Below are positions 7,222 to 14,900 of a stretch of 26,435 nt of DNA, piece by piece. The notes beneath the pieces were generated by a model. It was not told the origin of the DNA. It searched no databases and was given only the letters and a program-made list of their open reading frames with translations. Within the stretch, counting starts at the first letter, position 1, and every line of letters starts with the position of its first letter. The position numbers and the translations under genes are program-made. The stretch covers positions 1-26,435 of the forward strand of contig QFQB01000017.1 in the NCBI GenBank assembly GCA_003241475.1. Direction: 5' to 3'. Origin of the DNA: Micavibrio aeruginosavorus (lineage in GTDB: Bacteria > Pseudomonadota > Alphaproteobacteria > Micavibrionales > Micavibrionaceae).

Positions 7222-7614
7222 ATGTATCCCGTGAAGATGCGAGCCCACATGATGAGATCGAAATATTTCAAAAACTTTTCACTTTTTGCAATGATTGCTA
7301 TGGCCGTCTTGCCCCTTTCGCACGCGAGAGCCGCAGATGACCTTGGCACCCCGTCCTATGCCGGCCCCAGCGCCGGGTTTGATCGCGGCATGGATCGCTA
7401 TCGCGACACGCGCGCTACGCAGCAACGGAACGAGATTTTACAACAACGAAGCACTCTTCAACGGGATCTGAACAATACGGGAGTGGACCGGAACCTCGAG
7501 CAACGCTCCATGAAAATTCAAAACGATATCCAGTATCAGCGCGAACGCGCCATTCAGGCGCAGCAGGATTTCATCTACCGGCAAAACCGGAACAAAGCCC
7601 GCGTGAACGATTAA
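7222..7614 (+). CDS. Small exported protein with Gln/Arg-rich mature region
   Basis: The product is up to 130 residues. From residue 11 it has a Sec signal peptide, MRSKYFKNFSLFAMIAMAVL followed by PLSHARA, with an SPase I site after ARA. The mature part of about 95 residues is hydrophilic, Arg/Gln/Asn-rich and helical, with repeated QQR/QRN patterns (RATQQRNEILQQRSTLQRDL) and no Cys. It is probably a periplasmic coiled protein of unknown role. The start is uncertain: ATG 7222 overlaps a candidate -10 (TTGAAA-16-TATATG). GTG 7231, ATG 7237 or ATG 7249/7252 are therefore likelier, and none has a clear Shine-Dalgarno. It is divergent from the antiporter gene and ends in a bidirectional terminator shared with the 7661 gene. 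Confidence 0.7.
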   Translation: MYPVKMRAHMMRSKYFKNFSLFAMIAMAVLPLSHARAADDLGTPSYAGPSAGFDRGMDRYRDTRATQQRNEILQQRSTLQRDLNNTGVDRNLEQRSMKIQNDIQYQRERAIQAQQDFIYRQNRNKARVND

Positions 7615-7641
7615 AAAAGCCCCCATTCGGGGGCTTTTTTT
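7613..7641. terminator. Bidirectional terminator between convergent genes
   Basis: AAAAAAGCCCCC-ATTC-GGGGGCTTTTTTT forms a strong stem with a 4-nt loop, an A tract on one side and a T tract on the other. It overlaps the stop codon of the 7222 gene and lies 20 nt past the stop of the 7661 gene, so it serves both. Confidence 0.92.
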
Positions 7642-7660
7642 GAATATCAAGCTGGTCCTA

Positions 7661-8134
7661 TCACAACTTTAATGTCGCATATGCGTCTTTTGCGCATGTC
7701 TGCAAATTTTGCGATACGTCTTGTTCCGGCGGCAATTGAAGTGGTGTTTCTATTTTTCTGTTGCTTAAGCCCTTATCTGGCAAATCACCATACATAATCT
7801 CAACAACAGATACTTTGCCGGATTGTCCGGTGAACACTCTTGCGATGGATTTCGGCTTCATCACAACATCGTTTTCCCCGCCGAATGTGATGGTTCTTTT
7901 TTCGGTCTTAGGATCGAATATCATTTGTTGCGTGACGCGGAAATCCGGTTGCAGATTGGCTTTGGGATTTTCGGGTACAACCACGGTTGCGGTAACGTTC
8001 ATTCCTGTAACTTGTAAAGCACACGCCTTCATGGCTTCTTGCGCAGCGGCGATTTCTTTTTCATCGGGTGCACAGGCGGTTGTAGCAAGCGCCATAGAAG
8101 CGGCGATGGAAAGTTTCGTGATAGAGGAACGCAT
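7661..8134 (-). CDS. Predicted lipoprotein, unknown function
   Basis: The 157-residue product starts MRSSITKLSIAASMALATTA and has a lipobox-like ATTAC with Cys21 as the likely lipidated residue. It is followed by APDEKE, whose lack of Asp at +2 favours the outer membrane. I chose ATG 8134 because AAGGAG sits 6 nt upstream. The mature part has two further Cys, at about residue 38 (MKACALQV) and near the C-terminus (LQTCAKDAY), which could form a disulphide in the periplasm. Central beta-like stretches (MNVTATVVV, TITFGGENDVV) suggest a small sandwich domain. No known family was recognised. It is probably monocistronic: it has its own promoter and shares a terminator at 7613-7641. Confidence 0.75.
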   Translation of the reverse strand: MRSSITKLSIAASMALATTACAPDEKEIAAAQEAMKACALQVTGMNVTATVVVPENPKANLQPDFRVTQQMIFDPKTEKRTITFGGENDVVMKPKSIARVFTGQSGKVSVVEIMYGDLPDKGLSNRKIETPLQLPPEQDVSQNLQTCAKDAYATLKL

Positions 8135-8172
8135 TGATAACTCCTTTATAGGGAACAAATGAACTATCAACT

Positions 8173-8201
8173 TATGTAAACGGGTAATTTTCAACTGTCA
8201 A
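8173..8201 (-). promoter_or_regulatory. Promoter of the 7661-8134 lipoprotein gene
   Basis: On the minus strand TTGACA (8196-8201) is a perfect -35 box, with TACATA (8173-8178) 17 nt downstream as a weaker -10. The start point would fall about 32 nt before the ATG, leaving room for the AAGGAG ribosome site. Unlike the AT-rich promoters elsewhere in the window, it is not followed by TAAyTA. Confidence 0.6.
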
Positions 8202-8221
8202 GACGGTGAAATTTATAATGA

Positions 8222-9286
8222 TTACAATCGCAAAGAGCCGTCGGGGTTGTAAGCGGAGCGCCGCGCTTCTTCGAGGAGCCTTTTCGAGAGGGGCATGGAG
8301 ACACCCAGTTCTTTTTGGATCTCATCGCGCAGTCGATAAATCTCCGCATGCTTATCCGTCACATATTCATACGAAGGCGGGCGTCCATACCCGCCACTAA
8401 GCACGTAATCATACACTTCCATTTGATGCATGTAGTCAACCGTCAGTGCATGACGCGGCAAGCCTTGGTCATGCAGATACCCCAATGCCTTGAGATCCAG
8501 CGACGTGCCGTATCTTTCGAATAAAAACGAAGAAGGCCTTTCGCGACCCTCATTACTACGTGATCTGTTGAGTAGCGTTTCCGCTTCACCAATTTCCAAG
8601 CCTAAGGGCCGAAGGCCCTGTAATGTGTTGGCCACCACGGGGGGCTTGGATGGAAAGATATTATTGCGGTGAAGAAGATTTGAATCTTTTCCCGGGGCAA
8701 TGCCGTCGAACCTGCCGGGAAAATCAAACCCGCATGTTTCCAGCATGGTTCGTGCAACAGCATTCGAATTGGTCGGGATCATATCGAGGCTAAGCGGATA
8801 ATACGGCAGATGCAATTTGTTGATTTCGATTCCCGCACGCAATGCCCATAAGTATGTATTGAAAAATTTCCCTGCATCTTCGGTGCTCATCAACATATGG
8901 ACAGATTTGAGAATTCCGCCGAATTCTTGATCATCTTGAAACTCCCCTTTGTCATTCGCATCTGAAATCATGGCGTGAACACGAATGTCATCCGTTGTTG
9001 GAACACCCACATTGCGGATCTCGTCGGTTTCGCGGTTTGTTGCCAACCCATGCACGTCCCAACGCTTACGCAAAGGCCCGCTTTCAAACCGTAAGAATAA
9101 ATGCTTGGCATTGAGAATATTTGCAGGCGCGGACAAATCGAGGGCGCCGAGCGTGATGCGGTGCGTTTTTGGGTCCAGTGGCGGAATATCTTCGGGGTTT
9201 TCCCAATGAAGCATGCCGCAAGCCGCCGTGCCCGCCGCCGCGGCACCGCCAAGCAATCCCTTTAAAACACCCCGTCTCGACCACAT
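8222..9286 (-). CDS. Tat-exported lipoprotein, permuted papain-like (NlpC/P60-type) candidate
   Basis: The product is 354 residues from ATG 9286. The N-terminus MWSRRGVLKGLLGG combines a twin-arginine motif (SRRGVLK, residues 3-9) with a lipobox-like TAAC, Cys23, predicting export as a folded lipoprotein. The start was chosen because it places this signal at the very N-terminus. The core shows AKHLFL (His62), DVHG (His79), then AL..........INK..LPYYPLS and NSNAVARTML with Asn173-Ser174-Asn175. It aligns with the 255-aa protein at 25449-26216, ungapped from INK to the NSN/SCN site. His followed later by Cys/Ser-Asn is the order of circularly permuted papain-like folds; here Ser replaces Cys. 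The gene follows the rpoC terminator. Enzymatic activity and substrate are unknown. Confidence 0.75.
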   Translation of the reverse strand: MWSRRGVLKGLLGGAAAAGTAACGMLHWENPEDIPPLDPKTHRITLGALDLSAPANILNAKHLFLRFESGPLRKRWDVHGLATNRETDEIRNVGVPTTDDIRVHAMISDANDKGEFQDDQEFGGILKSVHMLMSTEDAGKFFNTYLWALRAGIEINKLHLPYYPLSLDMIPTNSNAVARTMLETCGFDFPGRFDGIAPGKDSNLLHRNNIFPSKPPVVANTLQGLRPLGLEIGEAETLLNRSRSNEGRERPSSFLFERYGTSLDLKALGYLHDQGLPRHALTVDYMHQMEVYDYVLSGGYGRPPSYEYVTDKHAEIYRLRDEIQKELGVSMPLSKRLLEEARRSAYNPDGSLRL

Positions 9287-9295
9287 AATATTATG
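9284..9295. promoter_or_regulatory. CATAATATTATG palindrome over a start codon
   Basis: A perfect 12-bp palindrome overlaps the ATG of the 8222-9286 gene and is preceded on the plus strand by CCA, giving ACATAATATTATG. It resembles the ACATAAT half-site of the dyads before the 19494 and 25449 genes. A TATTAT -10 box follows a weak TTGCGT -35 by 17 nt and ends 10 nt upstream of the ATG, so the mRNA leader would be very short. There is no Shine-Dalgarno. Confidence 0.4.
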
Positions 9296-9323
9296 AATAA
9301 TAAGGAAAATTTGGATTTTACGC

Positions 9324-9357
9324 AAGAAAAACGGCCCCTGTTTCCAGAGGCCGTTTC
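9324..9357. terminator. Terminator after rpoC
   Basis: On the minus strand the sequence reads AAACGGCC-TCTGGAAACAGG-GGCCGTTTTTC. The stem is about ten base pairs with one mismatch, closed by AAC/GTT and followed by a T run. It begins 24 nt after the rpoC stop. A T-rich stretch on the other side could let it act in both directions. It separates rpoC from the paralogue at 8222-9286. Confidence 0.85.
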
Positions 9358-9380
9358 TTTATTCATTGTTTTACAAATAC

Positions 9381-12300
9381 TTATCCGTTTGCGGCGGTCT
9401 TGGCCGGCTCGGCAACTTCGTCGGCTTCGATTGCGCCTGCTTGTTGCTGGGCCGACAATGCAATCGCATCGCGGTCTGCAGCCAGACGGCGGATCTTGTT
9501 GACGTAGGAACCCGTACCGGCGGGGATCAGACGACCCACGATGACGTTTTCCTTCAGACCGTTCAACTCGTCGACCTTGCCTTGCGTTGCCGCTTCGGTC
9601 AGAACGCGCGTTGTTTCCTGGAAGGAAGCTGCGGAAATGAACGACTTCGTTTGCAACGACGCCTTGGTGATACCCTGCAGAACCGGCTTGCCTTCGGCAG
9701 GAATGCGGCCTTCGGCGATGTATTTGCGGTTTGTTTCCGCATATTCATCACGGTCGACATGTTCACCGATGAGGAAGGTCGTGTCGCCAACTGCCTGAAT
9801 TTCGATCTTCTGCATCATCTGACGTGCAATGACTTCGATGTGCTTGTCGTTGATCTTAACCCCCTGCAGACGGTAAACGTCCTGAATTTCGTTGATGAGG
9901 TATTCGGCTAGAGCCTCTACGCCCATAACGTCCAGAATGTCGTGCGGCACCAGTGCTCCATCCAGAAGCGGGTCGCCCTTGCGGACATAATCGCCTTCGT
10001 GAACGGCCAAGTGACGACCTTTCGGGATCAGGTATTCGCGTGGTTCGATCGTCTTGTCGGTCGGGTTCACGATGATACGGCGCTTGGATTTGTAATCCTT
10101 GCCGAATTCAACCTGACCATCGACTTCAGAGATGATCGCAAAGTCTTTCGGACGGCGCGCTTCGAAGAGTTCGGCCACACGTGGCAGACCTCCCGTAATG
10201 TCGCGGGTCTTGGACGTTTCGCGTGGAATACGGCCGATGATATCCCCTGCCTTCACTTCCGCGCCGTTTTCGACGGACAGAATGGTGTCGGTGGACAGAT
10301 AGTAGTTGGCCGGCAAACCGTTCGGCAACGTAATGACTTCGCCTTTTTTATTGGTCAGCGAGATACGTGGCTTGAGGTCGCCGCCTTTTGGCTGGCTTCT
10401 CCAATCGATCACCACGCGGGATGCGATGCCCGTCGCTTCGTCAACGCGTTCGGCAATCGAAACACCTTCGACGAGGTCAGCGAATTTCACCGTACCGTCT
10501 TTTTCCGTGATGATCGGCATGGTGAACGGATCCCATTCAGCCAGCTTATCGCCGGTTTTGACTTTCGCGCCGGTTTCAACGAGCAGACGTGCGCCGTATG
10601 GAACGCGGTGCGCTGCACGCTCTTTGCCTTTGCCGTCGATCAGAACGATTTCCGTGTTACGTCCCATGACGATGTTCACGCCAGAGGAGTTCTTGACCAC
10701 GTTTTCCTGGCGGATTTCGATCTTACCGTCGAGCGCCGCTTCGAACGAGGATTTCTCCACGCCACGTTGTGCAGCACCGCCGATGTGGAAGGTACGCATT
10801 GTAAGCTGCGTTCCTGGCTCACCGATCGACTGGGCAGCCATAACGCCGACTGCTTCGCCCTGGTTAACCATCGTACCGCGTGCAAGATCGCGACCGTAGC
10901 AAAGCGCGCAAACGCCTGTTTGCGTCTTGCAGGTCAGGACCGAACGGGCCTTGATGGAATCAACACCGGATTGTTCGATTTGTTCGGCGAGGTTTTCGTC
11001 GATCATTTCGTTTTTCTTCACGATGACTTTACCGGTCAATGGGTCTTTGACGTCGTCAAGAACAACACGGCCGAGCGAGCGTTCGCCAAGGCCAACGATA
11101 ACGTCGGCGCCGGACATAACCGCGCGGATGGTGATGCCTTCTTCGGTGCCGCAATCAACTTCGTTGATCACGGCATCTTGGGCCACGTCAACCAGACGGC
11201 GCGTCAGGTAACCGGAGTTAGCCGTTTTCAAAGCCGTATCCGCCAAACCTTTACGAGCGCCGTGGGTCGAGTTGAAGTATTCAAGAACCGACAGACCTTC
11301 TTTAAAGTTCGAGATAATCGGCGTCTCGATAATCTCGCCCGATGGTTTCGCCATCAGACCGCGCATACCAGCCAACTGACGGATCTGCGCCGCAGAACCA
11401 CGAGCACCGGAGTGGGCCATCATGTAAACCGAGTTCAGACCGACTTCTTTCACATTCGAGATGTGCTTCATCATAGCGCCCGCAACTTCGTCCGTGCAAC
11501 GGGACCAGATATCGACGACCTTGTTGTACTTCTCACCTTTGGTGATCAGACCGTCCTGATACTGCTGCTCGTACTCGGCGACTTTGGATTTGGCATCGGC
11601 CACCATCGTCGCTTTTTCTTTCGGGATAATCATGTCGTCTTTACCGAACGAGATACCGGCGATGCAGGCGTGACGGAAGCCGAGCTTCATCATGCGGTCG
11701 CAGAAGATAACGGTCTCTTTCTGACCGCAGTGACGGTAAACCGTGTCGATCAGGTTCGTGACTTCCTTCTTCGTCAACACCTGGTTGATGTTGGAGAAAG
11801 GCAGGTTTTTGTGACGTGGGTAGAGTTCGGACAAGAGCATACGGCCCGGTGTCGCCTCGACCAATTCGGTCTTCTTGTTGCCGTCCGCATCAACGCCGTG
11901 GTAGCGGCATTTGATTTTGGCGTGCAAGGACACGTGGCCTTCGGCCAGCGCGTGGCTGATTTCGCCTGGACCGCGGAAGATCATGCCTTCGCCTTTTTCG
12001 CCGTCGCGCTGGATCGTCAGGTAGTAAAGACCCAAAACGATGTCCTGAGACGGAACGATAATCGGCTTGCCGTTTGCTGGCGAGAGGATGTTGTTCGTGG
12101 ACATCATCAAGCAACGTGCTTCCAGCTGCGATTCAATCGACAGCGGAACGTGAACGGCCATCTGGTCTCCGTCGAAGTCGGCGTTAAAGGCCGTACAGAC
12201 GAGCGGGTGCAATTGGATCGCTTTGCCTTCGATCAGCGTGGGTTCGAACGCCTGGATACCAAGTCTGTGCAATGTCGGCGCACGGTTCAAAAGGACCGGG

Positions 12301-13559
12301 TGCTCGCGGATAACTTCTTCGAGAATGTCCCAAACTTCCGGACGCTCTTTTTCCACCATCTTCTTCGCGGCTTTAACCGTGGAGGCCATGCCGTAGATTT
12401 CGAGCTTGTGGTAGATGAACGGCTTGAACAGCTCCAGCGCCATTTTCTTCGGCAGACCGCACTGGTGCAACTTCAATTCAGGACCGACCACGATAACCGA
12501 ACGACCGGAATAGTCGACGCGCTTGCCGAGCAAGTTTTGACGGAAACGACCTTGTTTCCCTTTAAGCATGTCGGACAGCGATTTCAGCGGGCGCTTGTTT
12601 GCGCCTGTGATGACGCGGCCGCGGCGGCCGTTGTCGAACAATGCGTCAACGGCTTCTTGCAACATACGCTTTTCGTTACGCACGATGATATCGGGCGCGC
12701 GCAGTTCCATCAGGCGTTTCAGACGGTTGTTACGGTTGATCACGCGGCGGTACAGATCGTTCAGATCCGACGTTGCGAAGCGACCGCCATCGAGCGGAAC
12801 CAGCGGACGCAATTCCGGCGGCAGGACAGGAACGACATCCAAAATCATCCACTCAGGACGTGTGCCCGAAGAGATAAAGGATTCCAGAAGTTTCAGGCGC
12901 TTGACGAGTTTCTTACGCTTGGCTTCGGAGTTCGTGTCGCGAAGGTCTTGTTCGCACTGAACCAGATCTTCTTCGAGATTGACGTTTTGCAGGATTTCTT
13001 TCAGCGCTTCAGCACCGATACCGGCGCGGAAGTTTTCATCGCCGTATTCATCCTGTGCGTTCATGTATTCTTCTTCCGAGAGCAACTGAAGCGGCTTCAG
13101 CGGCGTCATGCCCGGTTCCAGAACAACATAGGCTTCGAAGTACAGAACCTTTTCCAGTTCTTTCAGCGTCAGGTCGATCATCAGACCGATACGGGACGGT
13201 AGGGATTTCAAGAACCAGATGTGCGCGACAGGGGATGCCAGTTCGATATGGCCCATGCGCTCGCGGCGCACTTTGGTCAGCGTGACTTCAACGCCGCACT
13301 TCTCGCACACGATGCCTTTGTATTTCATGCGCTTGTACTTACCGCAAAGGCATTCGTAATCCTTGATAGGACCAAAGATGCGCGCGCAGAACAGACCATC
13401 GCGCTCCGGTTTAAATGTACGGTAGTTAATTGTTTCCGGCTTTTTCACTTCGCCAAAAGACCACGACAGGATCTGCTCGGGGGAGCTGATCGCGATGCGG
13501 ATCTGGTCGAAGCTTTGCGGGCCTTGAGGAGCACCGAAGAGGTTCATTAGTTCGTTCAT
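9381..13559 (-). CDS. rpoC: RNA polymerase beta' subunit
   Basis: The 1392-residue product is the beta' subunit of RNA polymerase. The catalytic NADFDGDQM, whose three Asp bind the active-site Mg2+, is at residues 459-467. The N-terminal zinc ribbon CLCGKYKRMKYKGIVCEKCG and the second zinc site (VDCGTEEG...CKTQTGVCALCYG) are intact. Bridge-helix and trigger-loop regions (GARKGLADTALKTANSGYLTR in two parts: GARKGLADTALK, TANSGYLTR; QSIGEPGTQLTMRTFH) are present. Length is normal for Alphaproteobacteria. The ATG at 13559 has AGGG about 5 nt upstream. Unusually, rpoB does not precede it directly: a SIMPL gene ends 22 nt upstream and rpoB ends 1.3 kb away. A terminator follows at 9324-9357. Confidence 0.99.
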   Translation of the reverse strand: MNELMNLFGAPQGPQSFDQIRIAISSPEQILSWSFGEVKKPETINYRTFKPERDGLFCARIFGPIKDYECLCGKYKRMKYKGIVCEKCGVEVTLTKVRRERMGHIELASPVAHIWFLKSLPSRIGLMIDLTLKELEKVLYFEAYVVLEPGMTPLKPLQLLSEEEYMNAQDEYGDENFRAGIGAEALKEILQNVNLEEDLVQCEQDLRDTNSEAKRKKLVKRLKLLESFISSGTRPEWMILDVVPVLPPELRPLVPLDGGRFATSDLNDLYRRVINRNNRLKRLMELRAPDIIVRNEKRMLQEAVDALFDNGRRGRVITGANKRPLKSLSDMLKGKQGRFRQNLLGKRVDYSGRSVIVVGPELKLHQCGLPKKMALELFKPFIYHKLEIYGMASTVKAAKKMVEKERPEVWDILEEVIREHPVLLNRAPTLHRLGIQAFEPTLIEGKAIQLHPLVCTAFNADFDGDQMAVHVPLSIESQLEARCLMMSTNNILSPANGKPIIVPSQDIVLGLYYLTIQRDGEKGEGMIFRGPGEISHALAEGHVSLHAKIKCRYHGVDADGNKKTELVEATPGRMLLSELYPRHKNLPFSNINQVLTKKEVTNLIDTVYRHCGQKETVIFCDRMMKLGFRHACIAGISFGKDDMIIPKEKATMVADAKSKVAEYEQQYQDGLITKGEKYNKVVDIWSRCTDEVAGAMMKHISNVKEVGLNSVYMMAHSGARGSAAQIRQLAGMRGLMAKPSGEIIETPIISNFKEGLSVLEYFNSTHGARKGLADTALKTANSGYLTRRLVDVAQDAVINEVDCGTEEGITIRAVMSGADVIVGLGERSLGRVVLDDVKDPLTGKVIVKKNEMIDENLAEQIEQSGVDSIKARSVLTCKTQTGVCALCYGRDLARGTMVNQGEAVGVMAAQSIGEPGTQLTMRTFHIGGAAQRGVEKSSFEAALDGKIEIRQENVVKNSSGVNIVMGRNTEIVLIDGKGKERAAHRVPYGARLLVETGAKVKTGDKLAEWDPFTMPIITEKDGTVKFADLVEGVSIAERVDEATGIASRVVIDWRSQPKGGDLKPRISLTNKKGEVITLPNGLPANYYLSTDTILSVENGAEVKAGDIIGRIPRETSKTRDITGGLPRVAELFEARRPKDFAIISEVDGQVEFGKDYKSKRRIIVNPTDKTIEPREYLIPKGRHLAVHEGDYVRKGDPLLDGALVPHDILDVMGVEALAEYLINEIQDVYRLQGVKINDKHIEVIARQMMQKIEIQAVGDTTFLIGEHVDRDEYAETNRKYIAEGRIPAEGKPVLQGITKASLQTKSFISAASFQETTRVLTEAATQGKVDELNGLKENVIVGRLIPAGTGSYVNKIRRLAADRDAIALSAQQQAGAIEADEVAEPAKTAANG

Positions 13560-13581
13560 TTTTTCCCTACCTTCTTAATAC

Positions 13582-14277
13582 CTAATCTTTGATCATAAAA
13601 TTCACCGTGGTCACGACGCGCACGGTTTTGTCGACAAACGTACCCTCATCTTCATTGCTACCGCCGTCGCGGGCCGCAATGCTGAACAGTCCCTGATTGG
13701 CGCTTAGAATTGCGCCGACTTCGGAACCGGAATCCTGTGCAAAGCGTTTCGCGGCTTCGCGCGCGTTCTTTGTGGCCTCGCCGATCATGTCTGGCTTGAT
13801 TGCGTTCAGGCCAGAGAATGAATAGCGCGGCGTGGCGGAACGGATGACGACGCCGTCGCTCACAAGGTCGTAAACTTTCTGGTTCGCCTTTTGCACCGTG
13901 TCGATGTCTTTCGTACGCACGATGAAAGAGCGTTCCACATTGTAGAAAACGCTACCGTCGTTGCGGCGGTCTTCCCAGACAGAGCCGTCGCCGATGGTGA
14001 TTTCGTCTTCCTTGATTCCGTTGGCCGCGAAGAATTTTTTCAACGCTTCGGAATTGCGGGCGATCTGTGTTTGCGCTTCCGCCAAGCTCGGCGCATTCGC
14101 GCCGTGACGGACCGTCCATACGGCGATATCGGCCTTCACCTGTTTTTCCGCCAGACCGCGAACCTCAACGGAACGCGCGCTCCCACGGAAATCGAACAAG
14201 CCATGACCAACGAAGCATCCACCGACGGCGATGCCGACGGCGAGAATCGATGCTGCGATGATATTGCCTGTGTTCAT
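13582..14277 (-). CDS. SIMPL (DUF541) domain protein, membrane-anchored
   Basis: The 231-residue product has an N-terminal hydrophobic segment (about residues 5-27, IIAASILAVGIAVGG), then a SIMPL/DUF541 domain. The pattern is typical: SVEVRGLAEKQVKADIAVWTV, an N...ALKKFFAANGIKEDEI segment, and a C-terminal KTVRVVTTVNF strand. YggE-like members of this family are periplasmic, form oligomers and have been linked to oxidative stress; their biochemical role is unclear. The segment could be an uncleaved anchor or, with VGGC (Cys21), a lipoprotein signal. Its position is remarkable: 22 nt upstream of rpoC and downstream of rpoB, so it is probably co-transcribed with RNA polymerase. The ribosome site (GAAAGA) is weak. 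Confidence 0.88.
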   Translation of the reverse strand: MNTGNIIAASILAVGIAVGGCFVGHGLFDFRGSARSVEVRGLAEKQVKADIAVWTVRHGANAPSLAEAQTQIARNSEALKKFFAANGIKEDEITIGDGSVWEDRRNDGSVFYNVERSFIVRTKDIDTVQKANQKVYDLVSDGVVIRSATPRYSFSGLNAIKPDMIGEATKNAREAAKRFAQDSGSEVGAILSANQGLFSIAARDGGSNEDEGTFVDKTVRVVTTVNFMIKD

Positions 14278-14305
14278 TTGTCTTTCGTTCGTTTTCTTTT
14301 TCCGT

Positions 14306-14332
14306 CGTCATCCGCGCGAAGGCGGGGATCCA
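14306..14332 (+). repeat. REP-like repeat, copy 1
   Basis: This 27-bp copy runs CGTCATCC...GGGGATCCA and lies just past the stop of the 14338 gene. It matches the reverse complement of 14833-14859 at 25 of 27 positions, so the two form an inverted pair. The GTCATCCCCGCGAAAGCGGGGATCC type is a family of dispersed extragenic repeats that I know from several proteobacterial genomes. Confidence 0.8.
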
Positions 14333-14337
14333 GTTGT

Positions 14338-14808
14338 TTAGTTTAAAGCCAGTTCTTGAGTCCGTTTAAAGGACGCCTTCGAAACCAGTATATTCGCCAT
14401 TTGTGCCGCATCTTTTTTCGGTATTCCGGCATCTACAAACGAAGAACGTAACTCTTTTACTACCCACACACCCGAGATGTGCTCTTTATATTCTTTCAGC
14501 CAGAAAAAAGGATCATCACCTTCTAAAACCTCTGCCGAAAAACACACATCCCAATTGTGCCTGTCGTTTTCAGGTATGGCCAAAATATCAGCCGGGATGC
14601 GACGTCCTGTTTTTTCAGCACGCTGAATATAATCGTCGGCATGAACTTGTATTTCTTTCGCATCTTTTGAAAATTCAAAAGCGTCGAAAGCAAAACTGGC
14701 GCGTGGTTCCTGACGTTCATGTCTAATGTATACACCCAACGTAAAATCAATAGATGCCCGCAATCCTGAATCGACTTTTTTCGAATGAACATCAAACAAA
14801 TTGGCCAT
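14338..14808 (-). CDS. Hypothetical protein inserted between rpoB and rpoC
   Basis: This is a 156-residue soluble-looking protein, MANLFDVHSKKVDSGLRASI..., with no signal peptide or membrane helix. It is acidic to neutral, with Trp/His/Asp-rich stretches (ENDRHNWDVCFSAEVLEGDD, FFWLKEYKEHISGVWVVKEL) and a C-terminal helical part (GIPKKDAAQMANILVSK). No family was recognised. The start at 14808 has AAGGAG 6 nt upstream, a textbook ribosome site. The gene and its ribosome site lie wholly within two inverted copies of a 27-bp REP-like repeat, an arrangement that looks like an inserted cassette. It sits 92 nt after the rpoB stop, behind a hairpin. Expression probably depends on read-through from rpoB. 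Confidence 0.7.
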   Translation of the reverse strand: MANLFDVHSKKVDSGLRASIDFTLGVYIRHERQEPRASFAFDAFEFSKDAKEIQVHADDYIQRAEKTGRRIPADILAIPENDRHNWDVCFSAEVLEGDDPFFWLKEYKEHISGVWVVKELRSSFVDAGIPKKDAAQMANILVSKASFKRTQELALN

Positions 14809-14832
14809 GTTTTACTCCTTCTAACTTCCTCT

Positions 14833-14859
14833 TGGATCCCCGCTTTCGCGGGGATGACG
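14833..14859 (-). repeat. REP-like repeat, copy 2 (inverted)
   Basis: This is the inverted partner of 14306-14332, differing at two positions. On the RNA it can fold as CCCCGC-GAAA-GCGGGG, a stem capped by a GNRA-type tetraloop. It lies 24 nt before the ATG of the 14338-14808 gene and 41 nt after the rpoB stop. Confidence 0.8.
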
Positions 14860-14869
14860 GGTTGGCTAA

Positions 14870-14890
14870 GGCGCGGGCATCACCCGCGCC
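14870..14890 (-). other. Hairpin just after the rpoB stop
   Basis: GGCGCGGG-TGATG-CCCGCGCC on the minus strand is a perfect 8-bp, very GC-rich stem starting 10 nt past the rpoB stop codon. No T run follows, so it is not a standard intrinsic terminator. It may stall polymerase, protect the rpoB 3' end or act in mRNA processing. Together with the REP copy at 14833 it gives two stems in tandem. Confidence 0.6.
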
Positions 14891-14900
14891 AAGCATCCCG

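Noticed and set aside
9942..13202. A 1086-codon open frame antisense to rpoC
   Set aside because: Same cause as above: a codon-bias shadow of rpoC. No ribosome site, promoter or domain supports it.
14306..14859. A complete insertion sequence between rpoB and rpoC
   Set aside because: The inverted repeats enclose only a 156-aa protein with no transposase features (no DDE-type or HUH motif seen) and no target duplication was recognised, so I report it as a REP-boxed cassette only.
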